NCBI GenBank assembly: GCA_947359465.1
Contig: OX375872.1
Location: forward strand, 14,791,018 to 14,855,017
Source of the DNA: Metellina segmentata
Lineage: Eukaryota > Arthropoda > Arachnida > Araneae > Tetragnathidae
Direction: 5' to 3'
Length of the DNA stretch: 64,000 nt
Shown here: piece after piece, positions 45,338 to 53,181 of the stretch
Layout of the letters: every line of letters begins with the position of its first letter
How positions within the stretch are numbered: position 1 is the stretch's first letter
Program-made: the position numbers and the translations under genes
The notes under the pieces: model-generated
Told to the model about the DNA's origin: nothing
Seen by the model: only the letters and a program-made list of their open reading frames with translations
Databases searched by the model: none

Positions 45338-45658
45338 ATGCCTTCCGAGAAGGATGTAGATTATCTAAAACTTTTACAGAAAAGCAGTAAAAAAACAGCT
45401 GTATTGAAAAACTGCCCAAATTGTCTCATTAAAACAGTTTGTGATTGTGTTTTAAATCTTTTAAAGGGTAATCTTCCAATCAGTAAGTGTACCAAAAATC
45501 GACTTGCACCTTTTAAAAAAACTTTGAGAATACTCGCTCAGAAAAGAGTACCTATCTTTAGAAAAAGACGTCTATTAGTACAAAAAGGCGACGGATTTTT
45601 ATCTCTAATCATTCCAGCAGCAATAACAGTCCTATCATCTCTTATCCATGGAGCATAG
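45338..45658 (+). CDS. Basic Polinton protein with hydrophobic C-terminal tail
   Basis: 106 residues from the ATG at 45338; earlier in-frame codons lack ATG. The layout is KLLQKSSKK near the start, KTVCDCVLNLLKGN in the middle, a basic RILAQKRVPIFRKRR stretch and a hydrophobic end (FLSLIIPAAITVLSSLI). This arrangement is common in Polinton-linked unannotated proteins. It could be a small membrane-active or DNA-binding virion protein, by analogy with adenovirus minor proteins. The last 11 bases overlap the next gene. Confidence 0.65.
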   Translation: MPSEKDVDYLKLLQKSSKKTAVLKNCPNCLIKTVCDCVLNLLKGNLPISKCTKNRLAPFKKTLRILAQKRVPIFRKRRLLVQKGDGFLSLIIPAAITVLSSLIHGA

Positions 45659-46238
45659 TAAAAAATTTGCCTTGGTACCAATTGGTCAAATACAAGAATT
45701 TGAAGAAGAATATTTGAGTGACTTAGATATGCAGATTCAAAATATTTTGAAAAGAAAAATGAGTGTCGAAGAAAAAGCCAAGCTGTATAATCAAATTTTA
45801 CAAAAATACGTTACATTCCCATATATGAATGTTGCTTCATCACCCGAAAAACAGCAGCCTATCGAGAAAGGCCATGAAAGGAATCTGAACATAGAAAATA
45901 AAATTCTAGAATCTGTTCCTGTAAAACAAAAAAAATCTGCACAACAAATGATAGAGTTTTTTAAACAACATAAAATTTCTTGGAATCAGTACAATGAAGT
46001 CATACTGAACGATAAGGAGTTCCCTGACTCAGATATTGTACAACTCATAAATTTTCTATTGAGAAACAGAATTAGAAAACCAGTTGCTTTTGAACAGTTT
46101 GAAAAAACATTAAATGCTAATAATTTCCCTCAAAACTTAATAAAGAACAAATATTTAACTGAGTTTAAAACTATGTATGCAAAGCCTAAAAAAACCAAGG
46201 GAAGAAAATTGTCTTCGAACAAATGGTTGAATTTGTAA
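45648..46238 (+). CDS. Polinton hypothetical protein, charged and helical
   Basis: 196 residues, ATG overlapping the previous stop region. Starts MEHSKKFALVPIGQIQEFEE, a pattern I associate with a Polinton accessory family. Rich in Lys, Glu and Gln with probable helices at ~15-55 and ~95-150, and a basic tail (KKTKGRKLSSNK). No catalytic motif. It is the last rightward gene, followed by AATAAA signals at ~46262 and 46362. Confidence 0.65.
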   Translation: MEHSKKFALVPIGQIQEFEEEYLSDLDMQIQNILKRKMSVEEKAKLYNQILQKYVTFPYMNVASSPEKQQPIEKGHERNLNIENKILESVPVKQKKSAQQMIEFFKQHKISWNQYNEVILNDKEFPDSDIVQLINFLLRNRIRKPVAFEQFEKTLNANNFPQNLIKNKYLTEFKTMYAKPKKTKGRKLSSNKWLNL

Positions 46239-46443
46239 CTTCTGTATTTTCAATAGTTTTAAATAAACATGATTGATATCAATAATTATATGGTGTTTGT
46301 CATAGTAAGGTAGCAATTAGCAGAGGTAGTAAAGAATGTAAATGGATTTCTATGTAAATCAATAAAGATGAAGCAAAATAATTACTGTCTACTCATTTAT
46401 TCATGATTTAAAACACAAAAAAAAAATACATGTTATTTTCACT
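46239..46443. terminator. Convergent polyadenylation region
   Basis: Contains AATAAA on + (near 46262 and 46362) and its complement near 46397 for the - strand, separating the rightward late genes from the leftward PC4-like gene. Confidence 0.6.
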
Positions 46444-47358
46444 CTACATGTGAAACATACAAAATTCCTCTCTTGCTTTTTCAATATACTCTTTAACAAT
46501 AATGGATGATATCAATTCTAAGTTTACAAATTCAGTCAAGGGGCGATCAAACAATGAATGAATAGGATACTTACACACTCGTTGGTGGAACTTTTCCATA
46601 ACCATGAACAGATTCAACTTAAGCACTGAGGCGTTAAAGTTCCGTAGGTTGTTCTGGGCTAGCACTTGCTCATCCATCTCTTCGTAAGGGTTGAACAAAC
46701 CTTCACCCTCTGCTATGACGCTGCAGAAGGCCGATTTCATCAAGAAGCTGAGAGTAGAATCAACACATTCGGAAGGGACCCAAGTAGTTGTACACAACTT
46801 TCTCTTTGAAATAAGTTGGTACGGGTCCACTAAAGATATACCTTCAAATTGAAGGTTAGCAATCACAGATGTTACCGAGTCCTTTATTGAAAAAAGTTTG
46901 TCCCACTGTTGATCGCTTATGGGCACAGTATATAAATAAATCCTTCCACTCCTGCATGTGATTTCGTGTTTTAGAGTAACGGATGTTTCATCAAATTCGA
47001 CGAGGATTTCATCATCAGTCTCCTCATCACGAACGCCTGCACATCTCGCTGAGTAGATGGTTGTAGGATCCGCTTTAACTCTCCCAGATTCCTCTTTAGG
47101 GATGTCAAAGAAGTTGAGGACGCGGCTGCCATCGAGAGTCTTATTCTTCAACTGGTTGCTCTCCGTCAACGTCACGAATTGGAACGGTGTCAATGTCACA
47201 ACCTCTGGGGACGGATAGTATTTCTCTCCAAACTTCTTGTATCGACGTATGTGAACCATAGCTTTTCGACGAAAAGCATTGCAGGTCACAAACACATCTA
47301 CTCCCAGGGGAAAGGTATTCTCAGGAATCAATCCATCCGTAAAAGATCTGTGGATACT
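46444..47358 (-). CDS. PC4-like protein 2, main exon
   Basis: 304 codons of a two-exon gene; acceptor TTTTCATTGCAG|AGT at 47358. With the 12-codon first exon (47473-47508) the protein is ~316 residues. Residues ~28-78 (FPLGVDVFVTCNAF, VHIRRYKKFG, VVTLTPFQFVTL) match the PC4/p15 fold and resemble PC4-like protein 1, but identity is low overall. The C-terminal half has no family I know. Transcribed in the same direction as the polymerase and opposite to capsid genes, so grouped with the likely early genes. Confidence 0.72.
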   Translation of the reverse strand, partial: SIHRSFTDGLIPENTFPLGVDVFVTCNAFRRKAMVHIRRYKKFGEKYYPSPEVVTLTPFQFVTLTESNQLKNKTLDGSRVLNFFDIPKEESGRVKADPTTIYSARCAGVRDEETDDEILVEFDETSVTLKHEITCRSGRIYLYTVPISDQQWDKLFSIKDSVTSVIANLQFEGISLVDPYQLISKRKLCTTTWVPSECVDSTLSFLMKSAFCSVIAEGEGLFNPYEEMDEQVLAQNNLRNFNASVLKLNLFMVMEKFHQRVCKYPIHSLFDRPLTEFVNLELISSIIVKEYIEKAREEFCMFHM

Positions 47359-47472
47359 CTGCAATGAAAACAGTACAATGTGTAGGAGGGATTTAAAAAG
47401 ATATATATTGCATATACGATGCTATAATACTTTGAATCAGAAAAAAAAAAATCTATATAGAATGCAACTTAC

Positions 47473-47508
47473 TTGAGACTCATTCAGCTTCCGCTTTAAT
47501 CCAGACAT
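47473..47508 (-). CDS. PC4-like protein 2, 12-codon first exon
   Basis: ATG at 47508, then GLKRKLNESQ-type basic residues, donor TCTCAA|GTAAGT. Phase 0 to the acceptor at 47358; the intron is 114 bases. The main exon has no suitable ATG near its start, which supports this exon. Confidence 0.7.
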
Positions 47509-48211
47509 CAGCAGCAACTTCAAAAGGAGGTAAAGTATTAAATAAAAGGTAATAGAGTAGGAGAATAGGTCTTGTGGTTTGTAGAGGAACTGGATTTGGA
47601 ATGGCTACTAGTGCTCAAACTTGATAAGGCAGAGTTTCCCTCTTCAAGCTGATTGGTAGTGGGTTGACAAGGAAGGTGTTGTTAGAAGTCACCCTATTCT
47701 CCTAGGACCTAAGGTCCTATTCGTCAAAAGTATAGATAACGACATCCCCCCTTCCGGCATTGGTGAGAAGAGAGATAAAGTGAAGGGCAATAGTGGGCAT
47801 TGCTTATCTCCCCAAGTTTACTTCATTAACCCCCTCCTCCTCTAAATCCAACAATTCCATCAAGTATTTACACTGGGTCGATAAGAAAGTAGTCAGTGAT
47901 TAAACAGGATGTGTACGAACCACATGGAACGAATCACTGAAACGTGCACGCACATGTATATACATATAGAGATAAGAAATTAGTCAGCGATTAAACAGGA
48001 CGTGTATGAACCACATGGGACTAATCACTAAAACGCACACACACACACGTATACATATAATTACACCAAATATAGTTTCTAAGTACATTTGCAGATCTAA
48101 AGTGGACACTTTTAGCTCAAATATTTACATTATAATTAATTAAATTTAAGAATGTGTGTGGGTACATGTATTTTTCCTCTACACACAATTAACTTCAAAT
48201 ATTTAGCATAG
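47509..48211. promoter_or_regulatory. Upstream region of PC4-like gene 2 with a duplicated segment
   Basis: No reading frame. Holds a palindrome TAGGACCTAAGGTCCTA (~47701-47717) and a ~90-bp segment present twice in direct orientation (47880-47965 and 47971-48055), each with AGTCAG(T/C)GATTAAACAGGA and ACCACATGG. Confidence 0.55.
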
Positions 48212-51200
48212 TTACAGTGCGATGTCGAGTATTTCGCTGGATACATCTTCTGTAATTCTAAAGTGACCGTATGCCAAACTACCTTGTCCATCTTTTAAAA
48301 TATAGCGTTTATTGTCATAAGGACATAAAGTGGATTTATTGTAGTTCACGGTCTGAAGCCTATGATTAAAACTTGCTATTTTGAGAGCATATTCTAACCC
48401 CCTTTGTCTCTCCAGTAGGCAATTTCTGTAATCTGCGTGCACAAGTTTTCTTTTAACAATATTTTTTGACACCCCCTTTGCTGTCTTTTTTTCGAATGTT
48501 GTAGTACAGAGGGAATACATTTTAGGTTTTAACCCTACAAATTCCATAACCACTTCACCCGCAAGTTCATCTTTCATCTTTCCAAGAATTTTTTTGTTTA
48601 GATCGCTATGTAAGAAGTGAGTTTTAGGATAATCCGAAGTGTTGAATAAATGGATATCATCATTCATATCCGAATATATGTCATTTGTAATTATTCGATA
48701 GCAAAGAGAATCGGTGTCCGTGAACAGCAATTTTGCATTAGAACCAAATTTGGTTTTAATATAATCATAGTGAAACTCGTACATTAAAATTTTCGACAGG
48801 TCAAGGATTGAGAATCCTACATATATAGGTCGATTCAGAAGGAGTGAGGTTTTCTTCCTTTCAACCAACGCCAAATTCTCATTAACTATTTTAAATGAGT
48901 GAAACGCGGGTGAAGCAATTAATTTACGGGCTTTCTTCTTTTCCTTTACTATATCAATTTGGGTGCGATTTCTTAAATTTTCCATGGTTTTACCAAAGAC
49001 GGCATTGTTGAGTAACTTGAAAAGGTCTTTTTCAAATGTTGATTTAGCATTTTTTCGTTGGGTGGTATTAAAATCAATATATTGCTTTAACCATGGACTT
49101 TGAGTAAACTTTAAAATTTTATATACCTGTTTAATTTTCATGCCTTTTGCCACATACTGCTTCAGATTTCTATAGTGCACTACATATTTTATTTTATCAT
49201 TCAAGTTAGGAATTAATTTGGTCGACTCGGGTGTTCGCAGGTGAAGGGAGGCTGCTAGCTCTCTGCAATATTCGGATAGCATGTTTGAACTAACTGTAAA
49301 CTTCTCGGGGGCTAGGGGATAGTCATTGTGCAGTTCATGTAAAATACTTGGATATTCTAAATCAACTTCTAGGATGTAACCATCTGGTGAATCGTCCGGA
49401 ACAGATAGAACATCCGTGGAGGTATCCACCCATTCAAAATTATGAGTGGGTAAGCTTTGAGACATGGCCCATCCATAAAGGTTATTTGCGTCCAGGTACA
49501 TGATATAGTTTGATGGGAGCGATGGATCATAACCTTCTAAATAGGGATTGTTGGCTTTCGCATATCGATGCGATATCATTGAGATGCCCCCTCGAATACC
49601 TTTTTCGATAAAAAGATGCATGTCTACGTCAGTTATAAGCTCCAACCTTACGTTAGACATGCGCAGACAAGCCTGCCAAGCCAAACCTGGTGCCGTGTAT
49701 ACGTGACAAGGATCAATTTTATAAAATGCCTGACAGATAGTGCGAAAATTTTCAAAAACATCGGCAAGGAGAAGGACATCAGTACATACATATAAATCGT
49801 GATACTCTCCTAAATTTGAAATATTAAATCTCTCCCATACATTTTGGGCGTGTTCATAATCTTCATCAGATACATGCTGCTCAGTTAAGGAGCTAAAAAA
49901 ATCACTTTTTGGAGGGAGCTTAGTTTCAGTAAATCTATCGATGGAATCCATATACTCATATGGGTAACACCCCTTTCGAAGCATTAGAGAAGTATTTTGC
50001 CGAAAATATTCGCGAGTCATTATTGCTCTACTGGGGTCTAAATTGCTAACTAATTTATCCAATGAAGCGTTTAAAAATTGTAGAGAATCCAAAAATCTTA
50101 GAGAACCGAGGGAAAAGGAAATAAATTTTTCACTATTAATTGCAATGCATTCGATTTTCTTAGTTTTTAAATCCCCTAATCCCTGTATAATGAGGTGACT
50201 ATCATACCCCTTCAAATTATGCATGATGACAGGGATATGTGTGGCAATTTTATAATTTAGGTTGCATTTATTGTGAGCAGCACCTCTATAGACACCGGTT
50301 AAGTGGTCGTGATCTCTCACTTTATCACTTCCCAAAGGCTTTTCGCAAACATGACAATTTAATTCAGCTTCAAATTTTTGACAATCATTTTCTGTGAAAT
50401 GCATAGGTATCACGGTCTTTATGATCTGTAGGATTTCTTTCTCCTCACGAATTAAACTAATTAAAAAATTATGAATAACATTAGGTCCACGGTATATTAC
50501 TGGGGCCTTCGTTAATTTTCCATCAGGACCTACGATCACATAGGCGTAGCCACAAGGAATGTGATCCGCAATGGGGACAGTGTAGGAGTGTGATGGGTTT
50601 GGAAGGCAGGTAGATTTTTTTAAGAGAACGCATTCAAAGTCTGCATATATTGCAAATGGGACCTGCAAATTAAAATGAAAATTTTGAAAATGTAGCCATT
50701 TGTTTTCCTCCTCGGGCATTTTAACTTTTTGGGGGCCATATGCCTGGCAACTTTCAATGTGGGAAGTTAGATTTGCGGGAGAGGTAAACCTATGCAAGCA
50801 AAAATCACAATAAAAGGCCTTCCCTTTGTGCTTTGTCAGATCCATTAAAAGGGCACTCATATTCTTTATCCAGCAGTAATGCCTACTCTCCTCATTCGAA
50901 ATGAGGAGTAAATTTACATGGTTTGTACATTTCTTAGTTGTGATGCGTAGAGGGAAGACGTCGTTTTCATATCCAAATACATTTACGGAAATATTATTCA
51001 CTCGCTCAAATTTCTCAATCTGTGATACGGGAGTGGGAAAATCTATCCCAGTGACATTGAGCTCTTTCTCATAAATTTTGTAATTACTCACGCGGTGTGC
51101 ATTATGGTCCGCAGGATGAAGAGCCGCCAAAACGCTCCATACCAAACACTTTTCATCATTATTCTGCACGTTGATTATAGCGCACTTCCGTTGCAGTTTT

Positions 51201-51328
51201 CTGGGGAGAGGAATGTATGAGGAGGCAGCTAAAGGTCTGTACGTTGCTGTCTTGAGCTCCAAGTTTAGAATTTCATCTAAAACCCATCCAGATCCCTTTC
51301 CTTCAAATTCCTCATAAGAAGAGAGTAC
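48212..51328 (-). CDS. polB: Protein-primed DNA polymerase B, main exon
   Basis: 1038 codons; acceptor TTTATTGTTTAAG|GTACTC at 51328, stop at 48212. Replicates the element, by analogy using a protein primer at the inverted-repeat ends. In exon numbering (counted from three residues upstream of the acceptor): a CLVWSVLAALHP block (~64-75), a Cys/His finger (FYCDFC, ~176), ExoI YADFE (~231), a Cys/His cluster VRDHDHLTGVYRG (~340), ExoII HNLKGYDSH (~373), ExoIII YVCTD (~516), motif A YLDANNLYG (~614), motif B NNAVFGKTMEN (~777) and motif C FTDTDSL (~872). All exonuclease and polymerase signatures are present. With the first exon the product is ~1263 residues. Confidence 0.93.
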   Translation of the reverse strand, partial: VLSSYEEFEGKGSGWVLDEILNLELKTATYRPLAASSYIPLPRKLQRKCAIINVQNNDEKCLVWSVLAALHPADHNAHRVSNYKIYEKELNVTGIDFPTPVSQIEKFERVNNISVNVFGYENDVFPLRITTKKCTNHVNLLLISNEESRHYCWIKNMSALLMDLTKHKGKAFYCDFCLHRFTSPANLTSHIESCQAYGPQKVKMPEEENKWLHFQNFHFNLQVPFAIYADFECVLLKKSTCLPNPSHSYTVPIADHIPCGYAYVIVGPDGKLTKAPVIYRGPNVIHNFLISLIREEKEILQIIKTVIPMHFTENDCQKFEAELNCHVCEKPLGSDKVRDHDHLTGVYRGAAHNKCNLNYKIATHIPVIMHNLKGYDSHLIIQGLGDLKTKKIECIAINSEKFISFSLGSLRFLDSLQFLNASLDKLVSNLDPSRAIMTREYFRQNTSLMLRKGCYPYEYMDSIDRFTETKLPPKSDFFSSLTEQHVSDEDYEHAQNVWERFNISNLGEYHDLYVCTDVLLLADVFENFRTICQAFYKIDPCHVYTAPGLAWQACLRMSNVRLELITDVDMHLFIEKGIRGGISMISHRYAKANNPYLEGYDPSLPSNYIMYLDANNLYGWAMSQSLPTHNFEWVDTSTDVLSVPDDSPDGYILEVDLEYPSILHELHNDYPLAPEKFTVSSNMLSEYCRELAASLHLRTPESTKLIPNLNDKIKYVVHYRNLKQYVAKGMKIKQVYKILKFTQSPWLKQYIDFNTTQRKNAKSTFEKDLFKLLNNAVFGKTMENLRNRTQIDIVKEKKKARKLIASPAFHSFKIVNENLALVERKKTSLLLNRPIYVGFSILDLSKILMYEFHYDYIKTKFGSNAKLLFTDTDSLCYRIITNDIYSDMNDDIHLFNTSDYPKTHFLHSDLNKKILGKMKDELAGEVVMEFVGLKPKMYSLCTTTFEKKTAKGVSKNIVKRKLVHADYRNCLLERQRGLEYALKIASFNHRLQTVNYNKSTLCPYDNKRYILKDGQGSLAYGHFRITEDVSSEILDIAL

Positions 51329-51453
51329 CTTAAACAATAAAAAGAGAAAATTTATTTTAAATTATATAGATTATGAAAACAAGCAATTTTTGAAAAAGAA
51401 TATGTAAAATAAAATAAATAAAAAAAAATTAATTAAAAAAAAAGATTTCTTAC
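51329..51453 (-). other. 125-base intron in the polymerase gene
   Basis: GTAAGA donor and a pyrimidine-rich TTTAAG acceptor, very A/T-rich, phase 0. Confidence 0.82.
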
Positions 51454-52128
51454 CTTCTCAATGGCTGATTCGATGTTTGGAGAAGTTCCGGGTAAAACAA
51501 TTTCGCATTTGCTACGGAAATGGGAAACACATCGTTCGTCTTCATCCTCAGATATGCGACGAATGAATTGAACAGTAGCATTTAAGTAATATTTTATACC
51601 GTTTTCCGAAACGACGACATCTTGGATTCTCCGTTCCAACTCGGGTTGCACAGAATGCAGGAAAACTTGGAGATCCTGGTTGGTTTCCTCGTTTGAGTGA
51701 ATACAATCAACATCGAACGTATCGAGACATCGCTTTTTCGATGGTACACCTCTAGACGTTGAAGCTTTCGACGATGATGGATCAGCGCAATTCCTTTTAT
51801 TTGCACACTTTCTCTTCGCAGGGTTCTCGTTATCAGGGAGTTTCCTCTTCTGCGGCTTGTCATGGGTTTTCAAGTGTCTGCTTAAAATATCTTTACGCGT
51901 GAAAGTCGTATCACACTGAGGGCATCGATGGCTATCCTTCTCGTGTGTTGATATAATATGCCGCAGAAGATTACGGCGTTGTTTGAACTTTTTACTACAC
52001 ACTGTACACGTCAAATCGTCAAAAGGCTCAGGCAGCTGGGTTGAGTTGGCCTCACCAAAGTCTACAATTGTTGCCACTTCTTCGGTTATAGGTACATCAA
52101 CTTCTTCAAATTCTTCTTCAAGCGACAT
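51454..52128 (-). CDS. polB: Polymerase B first exon: two C2H2 zinc fingers
   Basis: 225 codons from the ATG at 52128 to the donor GAGAAG|GTAAGA at 51454. Acidic start, then finger 1 (C41, C44, H57, H62) and finger 2 (C69, C72, H85, H89), a basic NLS-like stretch (~93-115), then a segment (KYYLNATVQFIRR, VSHFRSKCEIVL) that I recognise as the upstream part of Polinton polymerase proteins. The frame would otherwise run only six more codons past the donor. Phase matches the acceptor at 51328 exactly, so these fingers are most likely the N terminus of the polymerase rather than a separate gene. Confidence 0.82.
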
Positions 52129-52664
52129 TTTCTATGGGCTGAGAGAAAAACATGGGAGAGCTAGTCTTCTCGGGTAACTTCTCAAATGGGTGAGATATTA
52201 GCTGTAGAGGAGTCAAATCTAATTGTAGGTAACCTCTCTCTCAGCACTGATTGATATGGTAGAACTCTCCCCGTCGTAGACTATGGTAGCCCCTCCCCCT
52301 CTCATATCATTGGTCAGATTTAACCCCCAGGGTCGAGTCAATTCATTATCTTAATGTAAACACTCACTCATTACTAACCAACAAATATCAACCGTGGGGA
52401 TTAGGGTGTTGCCAGGAGAGGTTCATCTTCATATTTAATTCTCTACAACCCAGGTATTCGTAGCTGAACGGTTATAGCATCTGACTAATCCTCAGCTACG
52501 AGTACCTTTTATCCGAGAGCGAGAGATCTCCAGTTCAAATCCGACAAAGATATCAGCTACTTTATATTTTAAATATTTTCAAATAGGTTATTATTTTCAT
52601 TCAAAAAAGTGCTAACAGATGGCACCACGAGTAACAATGATGCGAAAAATCAAAGTCCAAGCTC
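52129..52664. other. Noncoding region between polymerase start and right repeat
   Basis: Presumed polymerase promoter region. No TATA box was seen on the - strand close to the start. Contains a tRNA-like segment at 52451-52550. Confidence 0.5.
52451..52550 (+). ncRNA. tRNA-like sequence with pol III A and B boxes
   Basis: TAGCTGAACGG (52461-52471) fits the tRNA A box and CAGTTCAAATCC (52531-52542) the B box, ~70 bases apart. The T stem does not pair well, so a decayed tRNA or SINE head is more likely than a working tRNA. Confidence 0.4.
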
Positions 52665-53128
52665 CACGTGGTTTAGGGTGTTGCCACTCAGCAGTAAAGA
52701 AACTTTCTTTTCAAAGTAAATATTTGATATAAATAAACAGCTCAACTCCTGATTAAATGTTTTCCATCAGAAGCAGTCATCAAACATCTCAACTAGACTC
52801 TCATATCAATGGTAGAAACAAATCAAAGTTCAAAAATGTAAACAAGCCTAAAACACGTGTTTTTGAAATTAGGGTGTTGCCACTCAGTAGTCAAGAAACT
52901 TTATCCATAAAACAACTCAACTCATTGTTGCTCTCAAACCACGGAATTCAAGAAACAAAACAAACAACTCAACTCAACTCGAAGCAGGATGAAAAACAAC
53001 TCAACTCCATGTGACGTCACTAATAGTGTATAAACAACTCACCTCCATGTGACGTCACCAGCAGGAGGTAAACAACTCAACTAGCTCCGCCGCTCCGCCT
53101 GTTCTCATATCCGCATTTTCTCTCTACT
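52665..53128 (-). repeat. Polinton right terminal inverted repeat
   Basis: Reverse complement of the left repeat with one small indel and a substitution near the inner end (CACGTG at 52665-52670). It contains matching TGACGTCA sites at 53012 and 53050. Confidence 0.92.
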
Positions 53129-53181
53129 CTGCTCGTCCAATTTATCCTGAAAATCGTGCAAAGAAAAGATAACCTGCGAAA

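Larger units (their letters stand above)
37883..53128. mobile_element. Complete Polinton/Maverick (adintovirus-like) element
   Basis: 15,246 bp with AG...CT termini, ~465-bp terminal inverted repeats and a perfect 6-bp target duplication CTGCTC (37877-37882 and 53129-53134), all canonical for Polintons. Gene set: chromodomain integrase, protein-primed polymerase B, packaging ATPase, adenain-like protease, penton- and hexon-type capsid proteins, plus accessory genes. Every recognised core gene is open across its length, and the two inverted repeats are almost identical over the parts I compared, so the insertion is recent. It interrupts the leader between the primer-binding site and gag of a gypsy-like element. 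Confidence 0.97.

Noticed and set aside
51433..52128. Zinc-finger frame as an independent regulator gene
   Set aside because: Phase-matched splice sites and polymerase-like C-terminal part favour a first exon of the polymerase.
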